Shown piece after piece: positions 1 to 6,311 of a DNA stretch of 10,569 bases. Every line of letters begins with the position of its first letter. The stretch's first letter is position 1. A program made the position numbers and the translations under genes. Source of the stretch: Opitutaceae bacterium (GTDB lineage Bacteria > Verrucomicrobiota > Verrucomicrobiia > Opitutales > Opitutaceae); assembly GCA_023269455.1 (NCBI GenBank), contig JAHFTG010000059.1:1-10569 (forward strand), written 5' to 3'. Below the pieces are notes generated by a model that was not told the DNA's origin, did not search any database, and saw only the letters and a list, made by a program, of their open reading frames with translations.

Positions 1-567
1 CTTGCCGGTTGTCTCGAACGAGTCCGCGTTGCCGATCAGATGGCGGCCCGCCAGCTCGTCGAACACCTCCACCCCATGGTCATCCGCATCGTGCGCGCCC
101 GCCTGCCGCGCCGCGTCGCCGAGGAAGACCTCACCCAGGAAATCTTTCTGAAAATGTTCACCCGCCTCGCACAGTATCAGGGGAACGTGCCTTTCACGCA
201 TTGGGTGTCGCGCATCGCGGTGACGACCTGCATCGACCATTTGCGTTCGCAAAAACGCCGCCCCGAATTCCGCTGGGCCGATCTTTCCGAAAACGAGGCC
301 GATGTGCTCGACGCCGTGCTCACGAGCGAGAACGACGTGACCGCCGGGGACGCGCTCGCCGCCCATGAACTGGTTCACAAGCTGCTGGGCCAGCTCAAGC
401 CCGAGGACCGCATGGTCCTCCAGCTTCTCGACCTCGAACAAAAAACCCTCGCCGAAGTGAAAGACCTCACCGGCTGGAACATCACCCTCGTCAAAGTCCG
501 CGCTTTCCGTGCGCGCCGCAAACTGCAAAAACTCTTCGTAGAACTAAAGAAAAAGGAACGCTCATGA
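1..567 (+). CDS. ECF-type RNA polymerase sigma factor, 5' end cut off by the window
   Basis: This gene directs RNA polymerase to a dedicated promoter set. The frame is open from the first base, and residues upstream of the first in-frame ATG (base 40) already look like sigma region 1.2/2.1 (LERVRVADQMAARQLVEHL), so the true start probably lies before the window. Region 2 follows, with DLTQEIFLKMF (core-binding helix) and HWVSRIAVTTCIDHLRSQKR (-10 recognition). Region 4 is at the end, with LKPEDRMVLQLLDLEQKT and a helix-turn-helix GWNITLVKVRAFRARRKL, the standard ECF wording. Its TGA overlaps the ATG of the next gene by four bases, so translation is probably coupled to that small membrane protein. 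The ECF assignment is firm. The regulon and subgroup cannot be told from this sequence. Confidence 0.93.
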   Translation, partial: LAGCLERVRVADQMAARQLVEHLHPMVIRIVRARLPRRVAEEDLTQEIFLKMFTRLAQYQGNVPFTHWVSRIAVTTCIDHLRSQKRRPEFRWADLSENEADVLDAVLTSENDVTAGDALAAHELVHKLLGQLKPEDRMVLQLLDLEQKTLAEVKDLTGWNITLVKVRAFRARRKLQKLFVELKKKERS

Positions 568-872
568 ACCCACGCACCTCACTCTGGTTTCGCCTCGTGC
601 AAGCCGCCCGCCTCGCGCCCGCCGATGCGCGTGACGAGGCCGCGCCGCATGGTTTTTCCACGCGCGTGGCGGCGCTCGCGTTTGCCACCGCCAACCCTTC
701 GCTTTCCGCCATGCTGGCGCGTCTTTCCTGGCGCGCCTTGACGGTCGCGGCGCTCGTGATGGTCGTGAGCGTCGCGGCCAACTTCAAGCCGTTGGTCGCG
801 ACGTTTTCCCAAGACCGTGATACCACCGCCGCGCTGAGCGATCCGGTGGGCGACTGGCTCAATCTTTCCTGA
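564..872 (+). CDS. Small single-helix membrane protein, possible anti-sigma factor
   Basis: This is a 102-residue protein with no family I can name. Residues 1-55 are hydrophilic and rich in Arg and Ala (LWFRLVQAARLAP near the start, GFSTRVAALAF around 30-40). One hydrophobic helix spans about residues 57-73 (WRALTVAALVMVVSVAA), and a short acidic tail of about 28 residues follows. By the positive-inside rule the N-terminal part is cytoplasmic. The ATG sits in the ATGA overlap with the sigma gene and the stop lies three bases before the next GTG start, so it is the middle gene of a tight operon. Size, topology and position fit a short membrane-bound anti-sigma factor of the CnrY/zinc-less kind. 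This is inference from context only; it could equally be a membrane anchor of unknown role. Confidence 0.75.
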   Translation: MNPRTSLWFRLVQAARLAPADARDEAAPHGFSTRVAALAFATANPSLSAMLARLSWRALTVAALVMVVSVAANFKPLVATFSQDRDTTAALSDPVGDWLNLS

Positions 873-875
873 ACC

Positions 876-1406
876 GTGCCTATCAACTGGAAAGTTCTCT
901 CGGCCTTCACGGGCATCTTCCTCGCCGGAGCGGTCACGGGCGGTTTCGTCGGCGTGCCGCTGTCGCATCACTTCGGCCCGAAGCCGATCACGACCGAACA
1001 GTTTGGTCCGCAGCAGATGAAGAAAATGACCGAGCAGCTCGATCTCACGCCTGCGCAGCGGGAGAAGTTGAAGCCCATTTTTAAGCAGGCCGGCGACGAT
1101 CTGAAAACCACCCGCAAGGAAGCGTTCAAGGCCACCACGGATATATTCGAACGAATGGAATCGGCGATCTCGATAGAGCTGACCGATGCGCAGCGCGTGC
1201 GCTTCAACGAAATGCAGGCGCAGGAGCGCGAGCGCCGCAAACAATGGATGCTCGAACGCGCCAAGCAGCGCGGCGACATGCCGCTGCGAGGTCCGTCGCC
1301 GGGCTCTTCGCCTATGCCGCCGATGCCTCCGGGGCCGCAAGGTCCGAGCGGCGCCCCCTCTGTGCCTGCGTCGGGTCCCGCGTCGGCGACTCCGGCGGCG
1401 TCTTGA
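876..1406 (+). CDS. Membrane-anchored periplasmic LTxxQ/heavy-metal-sensor-like protein (CnrX/CpxP/Spy type)
   Basis: The 176-residue product starts at a GTG three bases after the previous stop. An uncleaved anchor or signal segment covers about residues 6-29 (VLSAFTGIFLAGAVTGGFVG), then a mostly helical periplasmic part. It carries two Spy/CpxP-like motifs, LDLTPAQREKLKPIF (55-69) and IELTDAQRVRFNEM (100-113), separated by an amphipathic helix, followed by a charged helix ending near 133. Residues 135-176 are a low-complexity Pro/Ser/Ala/Gly tail, probably disordered. Proteins of this class act as periplasmic chaperones or metal/stress sensors. Placement behind an ECF sigma gene and a one-helix protein suggests the sensor of that sigma system. 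Possible metal-binding side chains include H31, H32 and several Met residues, but the His spacing of CnrX is not evident, so metal sensing is unproven. Confidence 0.82.
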   Translation: MPINWKVLSAFTGIFLAGAVTGGFVGVPLSHHFGPKPITTEQFGPQQMKKMTEQLDLTPAQREKLKPIFKQAGDDLKTTRKEAFKATTDIFERMESAISIELTDAQRVRFNEMQAQERERRKQWMLERAKQRGDMPLRGPSPGSSPMPPMPPGPQGPSGAPSVPASGPASATPAAS

Positions 1407-1478
1407 TCGCGGTGGTGGGGCGCGGTTTGCAGACGCGGGCTTGAGCTTGTTGTTATTTGAAGGACGATTCTCGGAAAG

Positions 1479-1934
1479 ATGAGCGGTCTTCTCGGACAAC
1501 TTCTTTATTTCGGTTACGGCGCGGATCTCCGTCGTGAAGGGTTTATGCGCCGCTGTCCCGGGGCGGACTGGTTGGGGCTCGCGAAACTGGAAGACCATCG
1601 CTTCGTGATCGGTGCGCACGGCGTCGCCACGGTTAAGCCCGAAAAGGACGCGGTCGTTTGGGGTGCGTTGTGGCTCGTGCCGGCGGGCGAGCTGGCTGTG
1701 CTCGATGCTTTTGCGGGAGTGGTGGAAGGTCGCGCCGAGCGCACCACGCGGCGGATTGTTTCGCCGGCCGGACCTCGCACGGAGGCGATGATGTATGTCG
1801 GCTCGTTGCCTGGTTCCGCCGGTGCGAAAAAGGTCGCCGGGTATATGGCGGAAGTGATCGCAGGGGCCGAGGAAAGCCGGGTCCCCGCCGCTTATCTCAA
1901 GGAGCTGAAAACGTGGGCGGAGCCGAAGGGTTGA
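1479..1934 (+). CDS. Gamma-glutamylcyclotransferase-fold (AIG2-like) protein with altered active site
   Basis: This is a 151-residue protein of the usual length for the family, starting with ATG directly after GGAAAG. The N-terminus reads LLYFGYGADLRREGFMRRCPGA, matching the conserved family opening (Y-F-x-Y-G-S-N-[LM] ... RCP-A), with Ala-Asp in place of Ser-Asn. The middle has the WGALWLVPAGELAVLD segment that precedes the catalytic loop. In active members the next residues are x-x-Glu-Gly, the Glu being the general acid/base; here the text is LDAFAGVVEG, so that Glu is Ala (codon GCG near 1714). A Glu four residues later might compensate, or the protein may bind rather than convert gamma-glutamyl compounds. 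It stands alone between the sigma operon and the SRP RNA. The fold assignment is good; the enzyme activity is doubtful. Confidence 0.82.
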   Translation: MSGLLGQLLYFGYGADLRREGFMRRCPGADWLGLAKLEDHRFVIGAHGVATVKPEKDAVVWGALWLVPAGELAVLDAFAGVVEGRAERTTRRIVSPAGPRTEAMMYVGSLPGSAGAKKVAGYMAEVIAGAEESRVPAAYLKELKTWAEPKG

Positions 1935-1954
1935 AACGCCCGATCAACGCGGAA

Positions 1955-1975
1955 AACGAGAAAAAGATTCTCGTT
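1955..1975. repeat. Short perfect inverted repeat between cyclotransferase-like gene and SRP RNA
   Basis: AACGAGAA and TTCTCGTT form a perfect 8-bp stem with a 5-base loop (AAAGA), starting 20 bases after the stop of the cyclotransferase-like gene. It could end that transcript, though no T-run follows, or lie in the promoter region of the SRP RNA about 30 bases downstream. The function is not settled by the sequence. Confidence 0.4.
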
Positions 1976-2005
1976 GAACTGGCGATGGCGCGGGGCACTG
2001 TCCGC

Positions 2006-2107
<102 letters not shown>

Positions 2108-2154
2108 TTTATTTTTCAGTCGTGATCTACTGGTGGTGCGCGAGATCGCGGACC

Positions 2155-3279
2155 TCACAAAAACTTCACGCACACCGGGATGCCGAGCGTCACGGTCTGG
2201 CCGGTGGGAGTCAGTTTTCCCGTGGCGGTATCGACCGCGAAGATCACGAGCGAATCACTGTCCTGATTGGCGGCGATGAGCCAGCGGCCGGTCGGATCAA
2301 GGGCGAAGTTGCGCGGGGTCTTGCCTTGCGTGGAGACGTCTTGGATGAGCGAGAGCAGGCCGGTGGCGGGATCGACGGCAAAAACCGCGATGCTGTCGTG
2401 GCCGCGATTGGAACCGTAAACAAAACGCCCCGACGGATGCACCACGACTTCCGCCGTGGTGTTTTTGCCGGTGAAACCGGCGGGGAGCGTCGGCACGGTT
2501 TGCAGCGTGGTGAGCGCGCCGGTGGCGGGGTTGAGGGCGAAGGTCGTGATCGTGTTGGCCAGTTCGTTGATGAGGTAGGCGTGCTGGTTGTCGGGGTGCA
2601 GCGCGAGGTGACGCGGGCCGCTGCCGGGTGCGAGGATCGTTTCGCCGGCCGGTGTGAGCGTGCCGGCGGCGGAATCCACGCGGCAGGTGTAAACATGGTC
2701 GTTGCCCAGATCGGCCGCGAAGGCGAAACGTCCATCGGGCGTGAGCGTGATCGAGTGCGCGTAGGGTTGTTTCTGGCGCGTCGGGTGGACGCTGTGGCCC
2801 TCGTGCTGAATCACGCTCGACGGCTCGCCGACACCGCCGCCGGCGAGAATGGGCAACATCGCCACGGTGCCGCCGCCGTAGTTGGCGACGAACACGGCTT
2901 TGCCGTCGGGGCCGACGTTGAGGTGGCACGGACCGCGTCCGCCGGAAGGCGCGTGGTTGAGGAGCGTGAGCAGGCCGGTTTTCGCATCGAGCGCGAAGGC
3001 GTCCACCGTGCCGCTGGGTTTCCCGGCGTAGGGCGCATCGGCGCCTTCCGAAACGGCGTAGAGGTGGCGGCCGTCGGGCGCGAGGGCGAGGAAGGAGGGA
3101 TTGGACGCCGCGCCTGCGAGCGTGAGTTCGCCGAGCTTGCCGGTTTCGGGGTCGAAGCGCCCCACGTAGATGCCCTTGCTGGTGGTTTTCGTGTAGGTGC
3201 CGACGTAAACAAGCAATTCGCGGGCGGAAGCGAGCACGGTCGTCATAAGAAAAAAAGAAAGAATCAGGGCTAAACGCAT
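2155..3279 (-). CDS. Exported lactonase-family beta-propeller protein (6-phosphogluconolactonase-like fold)
   Basis: The product has 374 residues. The ATG at 3279 is chosen because it opens a classic signal peptide: MRLALILSFFLMTTVLASA, with a probable cut after residue 19 or 20. The open frame runs on upstream, but only as antisense of uup. The mature part begins LLVYVGTYTKTTSKGIYVGRF, the typical first blade of the seven-bladed lactonase family (PF10282). Blade repeats of the type NPSFLALAPDGRHLYAVSE, GPCHLNVGPDGKAVFVANYG, HSITLTPDGRFAFAADLGND and GPRHLALHPDNQHAYLINEL follow. Cytosolic relatives hydrolyse 6-phosphogluconolactone; an exported copy more likely acts on other sugar lactones or lactone-like substrates outside the cytoplasm. 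It is divergent from uup with a 75-bp gap. The family is firm, the substrate is not known. Confidence 0.92.
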   Translation of the reverse strand: MRLALILSFFLMTTVLASARELLVYVGTYTKTTSKGIYVGRFDPETGKLGELTLAGAASNPSFLALAPDGRHLYAVSEGADAPYAGKPSGTVDAFALDAKTGLLTLLNHAPSGGRGPCHLNVGPDGKAVFVANYGGGTVAMLPILAGGGVGEPSSVIQHEGHSVHPTRQKQPYAHSITLTPDGRFAFAADLGNDHVYTCRVDSAAGTLTPAGETILAPGSGPRHLALHPDNQHAYLINELANTITTFALNPATGALTTLQTVPTLPAGFTGKNTTAEVVVHPSGRFVYGSNRGHDSIAVFAVDPATGLLSLIQDVSTQGKTPRNFALDPTGRWLIAANQDSDSLVIFAVDTATGKLTPTGQTVTLGIPVCVKFL

Positions 3280-3354
3280 GGGGTGGGCGGGGCGGGAACC
3301 TTGAGCGACACGGGAGTTGCATGCAAGCCGTGCGCCGCCCACGTTGGGGCGCTT

Positions 3355-5172
3355 ATGGCTTTGTTCAGCTTGCTCGATGTGAATCTCTGCTTCGGTGGTC
3401 CGGCGATTTTGGAAAACGTGAATTTCCAGGTCGATCCCGGCGAACGGCTCTGCCTGGTCGGCCGCAACGGCGCGGGCAAGTCCACTCTCATGAAGATCAT
3501 CGCCGGCGAGATGAAGCCCGATACCGGCGCCGTCTTCCGCCAGCCCGGCGCGGTTTTCACCCGGCTCGTGCAGGAAATCCCCACCGACCTCACGGGCTCC
3601 GTCACCGAGATCGTCACCTCCGGCCTTCGCGTCCAAGGCGACCACGAGGAAGACTGGGAGCGCGACCTGCGCGTCGATACCCTTATCGAGAAACTCAACC
3701 TTCCGCCGCAGGCCGATTTTACCGCGCTCTCCGGCGGACTCAAACGCCGCGCGCTCCTCGCCCGCGCCCTCGCCGGCCAGCCTGATCTGCTCCTCCTCGA
3801 CGAGCCGACCAACCACCTTGATCTCGCATCCATTCTCTGGCTCGAAGACTTCCTCCTGAGCGAAAAAATCACGCTCTTCTTCGTGACCCACGACCGCGCC
3901 TTCCTGCGCAAGCTCGCCACCCGCATCGTCGAACTCGACCGCGGCCGCCTCGCGAGCTGGGCCTGCGATTACGACACCTACCTCGTTCGCAAAGAAGAAG
4001 TCGTCGCCGCCGAGGAGCGCAACCAGGAGCTTTTCGACAAGAAACTCGCCCAGGAAGAAGTGTGGATTCGCAAGGGCGTGAGGGCCCAGCGCTCCCGCGC
4101 CGTCGGCCGCGTCCACGCGCTCGAAGCCATGCGCGAAGAACGCCGTGCCCGCCGCGACCGCACGGGCAACGTGAACATGCGCCTCGCCGAAGCCGAGAAG
4201 ACCGGCGTGAAGGTGCTCGACGCCGAAAACGTCTCCTTTTCCTATCCCGACGGACGCCTGCTCCTGCGCGATTTTTCCACCGTCGTCACGCGCGGCGACA
4301 AGATCGGCATCATCGGGCCGAACGGCGCGGGCAAGACCACGCTCATCAAGCTCCTCCTCGGCCAGCTCGCGCCCACCGGCGGCACGCTGAAGCTCGGCAC
4401 GAAGCTCGAGGTCGTTTACTTCGACCAGCTCCGTGACCAGATCGACGACAACAAGACCGTGGCCGACAACATCGCCGACGGAAACACCACCGTCACCGTC
4501 AATGGCCGCTCGCGCCACGTCATCGGCTACCTCCAAGATTTTCTCTTCACACCCGACCGCGCCCGCACGCCGGCCCGCGTGCTCTCCGGAGGCGAGCGCA
4601 ATCGTCTCCTCCTCGCGCGCCTCTTCACGAAGCCGGCCAATGTGCTCGTGATGGACGAGCCGACCAACGATCTCGACGCCGAGACGCTCGACCTGCTCGA
4701 AGACCTGCTCGTCGAGTATCAGGGCACGCTCCTCATCGTGAGCCACGACCGCGACTTCCTGGATAACGTCGTGACCAGCACGTTTGTCTTCGAGGGCAAC
4801 GGCATCATTGGCGACTACGTGGGCGGCTATGCCGACTGGGTCAGCGAGAAAGCCAAGCTCGCGGCCGCCGCGGCGAAGCCGGTCGCTGCGGCCAAGACGT
4901 CGGGCGTCATCGTGTCCAAATCCGGCGTGGTCGCGAAGCCCGCACGCAAATTCACCAACAAAGAACAACGCGAACTCGCCGAGTTGCCCGCGCAGATCGA
5001 AAAACTCGAAACCGAACAGGCCGCGCTTACTGCCAAGCTCGGCGACGTGACGATCTACCGCAAAGACCCGGCGGGCGCCGCCGCCGCAAAAAAACGTCTC
5101 GACGAAATCGAGGCCGAACACGCCACCGCCTTCGCCCGCTGGGAGGAGTTGGAAGCGGCGAAGAACGGCTGA
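3355..5172 (+). CDS. uup: ABC-F family ATPase Uup
   Basis: This is a soluble, ribosome- or DNA-associated ATPase with two nucleotide-binding domains and no membrane part. In E. coli Uup affects transposon precise excision and ribosome function. The ATG at 3355 (MALFSLLDVNLCFGG) aligns with the Uup N-terminus and gives 605 residues; an upstream in-frame ATG at 3283 would add 24 residues with no family resemblance. Domain 1: Walker A GRNGAGKST (36-44), signature LSGGL (125-129), Walker B with DE at 149-150. The inter-domain arm is at about 215-295 (KLAQEEVWIRKGVRAQRSR, very Uup-like). Domain 2: Walker A GPNGAGKTT (321-329), signature LSGGE (410-414), Walker B with DE at 434-435. The C-terminal coiled coil begins near 533 and ends WEELEAAKNG, as in Uup. 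Compared with E. coli Uup, the stretch between Walker A and signature 1 is shorter. The gene appears intact and monocistronic. Confidence 0.96.
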   Translation: MALFSLLDVNLCFGGPAILENVNFQVDPGERLCLVGRNGAGKSTLMKIIAGEMKPDTGAVFRQPGAVFTRLVQEIPTDLTGSVTEIVTSGLRVQGDHEEDWERDLRVDTLIEKLNLPPQADFTALSGGLKRRALLARALAGQPDLLLLDEPTNHLDLASILWLEDFLLSEKITLFFVTHDRAFLRKLATRIVELDRGRLASWACDYDTYLVRKEEVVAAEERNQELFDKKLAQEEVWIRKGVRAQRSRAVGRVHALEAMREERRARRDRTGNVNMRLAEAEKTGVKVLDAENVSFSYPDGRLLLRDFSTVVTRGDKIGIIGPNGAGKTTLIKLLLGQLAPTGGTLKLGTKLEVVYFDQLRDQIDDNKTVADNIADGNTTVTVNGRSRHVIGYLQDFLFTPDRARTPARVLSGGERNRLLLARLFTKPANVLVMDEPTNDLDAETLDLLEDLLVEYQGTLLIVSHDRDFLDNVVTSTFVFEGNGIIGDYVGGYADWVSEKAKLAAAAAKPVAAAKTSGVIVSKSGVVAKPARKFTNKEQRELAELPAQIEKLETEQAALTAKLGDVTIYRKDPAGAAAAKKRLDEIEAEHATAFARWEELEAAKNG

Positions 5173-5188
5173 GGCCGTTATGCTCTGC

Positions 5189-5214
5189 TCAGTTTAACGG
5201 GATACTTAAACTGA
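5189..5214. repeat. Perfect 9-bp inverted repeat downstream of uup
   Basis: TCAGTTTAA (5189-5197) and TTAAACTGA (5206-5214) pair perfectly around an 8-base spacer, 16 bases after the uup stop. No T-run follows on either strand, so it is not a standard terminator. It could be an mRNA 3'-end stem or a protein site in the convergent gap. Confidence 0.55.
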
Positions 5215-5220
5215 TGGGAA

Positions 5221-5272
5221 CCGGCCTGACTGCTTGGATCTCACTCGAGATCCGAAAGCGCGGTCAGGCCGG
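5221..5272. terminator. Nested hairpin between convergent uup and vapC, probable bidirectional 3'-end element
   Basis: The outer arms CCGGCCTGAC (5221-5230) and GTCAGGCCGG (5263-5272) are a perfect 10-bp inverted repeat. Inside them GGATCTC (5236-5242) and GAGATCC (5247-5253) make a perfect 7-bp stem with a 4-base loop. The right outer arm is part of the vapC coding sequence and the vapC stop codon (5241-5243) lies in the inner hairpin. On the + strand a short TTTT follows the stem (5275-5278). Termination of both convergent transcripts is the simplest reading. The lack of a long U-tract makes it uncertain. Confidence 0.5.
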
Positions 5273-5633
5273 GGATTTTCTGATAGTGGCGGTCGAACGT
5301 GAGTACAGTTGCGCCGTGTTCGAGCGCGGTCACGCCGATGATGATATCGGGCAGGGGAATGACTTCTCCCCGGCGGTCCAGCTCCCACGCCAAGTTGGCG
5401 ACGCGTTGCCAGCCGGCCGATGTGAGATGGAGCAGCCGGGTAAGCGAGAATGCATCTGCGTAGTGATCACGCAGGCGTGGGTCGCTGCGACCGCGGAGCA
5501 CTTCTGCCCAGATTACGCCGTTGATCGCAAATTCGTATTCCAGCTCGAAGTCTTTCAACTGCTCGAAAGGATCGATGCCGTTGCGCTGATGCGTGATGAA
5601 ATAACTGCTGTCCACCAAGACCAGCGGGTTCAT
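5241..5633 (-). CDS. vapC: PIN-domain ribonuclease toxin, VapC type
   Basis: This 130-residue product has the usual length for VapC toxins, which are Mg-dependent RNases cutting tRNA or rRNA. The acidic PIN residues are present: D8 in LVLVDSSYFI, E44 in INGVIWAEVLRG, D96 in VIPLPDIIIG, and D114 in VLTFDRHYQKIPGL. The ATG overlaps the antitoxin stop by four bases (ATGA), the standard toxin-second arrangement. Nothing suggests inactivation. The gene runs towards uup, and its stop codon is inside a strong nested hairpin. Family assignment is firm; the target RNA cannot be predicted. Confidence 0.93.
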   Translation of the reverse strand: MNPLVLVDSSYFITHQRNGIDPFEQLKDFELEYEFAINGVIWAEVLRGRSDPRLRDHYADAFSLTRLLHLTSAGWQRVANLAWELDRRGEVIPLPDIIIGVTALEHGATVLTFDRHYQKIPGLTALSDLE

Positions 5634-5986
5634 GCGGAGGAGTCTCCGGCAGGGTTGGCGCCGGAGCCCGGCGGCTCGTTGACGGACCAGCCCGAGGCAC
5701 GCAACTGAGCGCGCCGCGCCCGGCGTTTCACGGCATTATCGAGGGCGCGACGCACGGCATCTTCGTCGATATCGGGCGCATCGAGCAGATCAGAAGGCTT
5801 GGGGGCGGCATCGGCTGCCAGTTCGCCGGGGGCCACGCCGAAACCTTGGCGCCAGACGCGATCTTGCTTCGCCCGGCGGGCGGCTTCACGGAGGGCGTAT
5901 TCGACCGCTTCGCGCTTTGTGCTGCGACCCGTGAGCGACATGACTTCGGCCAGCACGTCTTCGGGGATTTCAATGGTCATTTTCAT
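5630..5986 (-). CDS. vapB: VapB-type antitoxin with extended C-terminus
   Basis: This 118-residue protein would neutralise the adjacent PIN toxin and repress the operon. The N-terminus MKMTIEIPEDVLAEVMSLTG, then STKREAVEYALREAARR, is the VapB signature (beta strand for DNA contact, two helices, TK-EAV motif). The ATG at 5986 was chosen because the residues further upstream (to 6061) do not look like VapB and would run through the palindromic operator; the ATG at 5980 is a second possibility. Typical VapB proteins are about 70-90 residues. Here residues 45-118 add a helix-rich stretch (DIDEDAVRRALDNAVKRRAR) and a Pro/Gly/Ser tail, presumably the toxin-binding part plus a disordered end. Stop and toxin start overlap by four bases, so the pair is co-translated. 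Confidence 0.88.
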   Translation of the reverse strand: MKMTIEIPEDVLAEVMSLTGRSTKREAVEYALREAARRAKQDRVWRQGFGVAPGELAADAAPKPSDLLDAPDIDEDAVRRALDNAVKRRARRAQLRASGWSVNEPPGSGANPAGDSSA

Positions 5987-6008
5987 GAAAATTATCGGTG
6001 GCTGAGAA

Positions 6009-6061
6009 GCCGTATGGGTTTGGAGCCATACGGCAATGATATAATATGGGAGATGACCCAT
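6009..6061 (-). promoter_or_regulatory. Twin palindromic operator and promoter region of the vapBC operon
   Basis: Two related palindromes lie 23 bases upstream of the vapB ATG. The first is GCCGTATGG (6009-6017) with CCATACGGC (6026-6034). The second is ATGGG (6046-6050) with CCCAT (6057-6061). Both share the core TATGGG-N6-[GC]CCAT, and their centres are 32 bp apart, about three helix turns. Between them on the - strand is TATTAT (6044-6039), a plausible -10 box; no good -35 was found. This is the layout expected for autorepression by a ribbon-helix-helix antitoxin or VapBC complex. Binding is inferred. Confidence 0.6.
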
Positions 6062-6311
6062 CTATTTTATTATAAATATGAAACAAATATAGATTTTTTA
6101 TCCTGCGTTCGGGGGATCTTACCTGTTTCCCGCGTCACGTCGGTGAGTGCCGGCAGGCTCTATGCGGCTGCAGAGAGTTGATTTTAAGGGTTTTAAAAAA
6201 TCGTAAATCACGATACGGATTTCGCCGTCGCCAGCAACGACTGCGGATGAGCTACCCCCTTGGCTCGTCCTGTTTGGAATTATTCCATGACAACCCCGAA
6301 AGCATACCCCT
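6062..6311. other. Gene-free divergent region between vapBC and the quinone oxidoreductase gene
   Basis: No convincing gene is present in these 250 bases. Bases 6062-6100 are strikingly AT-rich compared with the rest of the window (TTTATTATAAATATG and similar runs). A second A/T patch is at 6179-6200 (TTTTAAGGGTTTTAAAAAA), followed by a 5-bp inverted repeat ATCGT-N5-ACGAT at 6200-6214, which might be a regulator site for the downstream oxidoreductase. No promoter with both boxes near consensus was recognised for that gene, and no clear Shine-Dalgarno precedes it. Confidence 0.45.

Noticed and set aside
579..1619. - strand open frame across the sigma operon
   Set aside because: Arg/His-rich antisense frame over three packed + strand genes.
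2155..5121. A - strand open frame of 988 codons spanning the lactonase and the whole antisense of uup
   Set aside because: Only the last 374 codons look like a protein (signal peptide plus propeller). The rest is the mirror image of Uup codons, a common effect in GC-rich DNA, and has no family resemblance.
6040..6045. Perfect TATAAT on the + strand, suggesting a + strand promoter
   Set aside because: No -35 at 16-18 bases and no gene nearby in that direction until 6312; the site lies between the vapB operator palindromes and is more simply part of that AT-rich promoter.
5846..6181. + strand open frame of 111 codons entering the AT-rich gap
   Set aside because: Mostly antisense to vapB; the part in the gap has no family features and no ribosome site.
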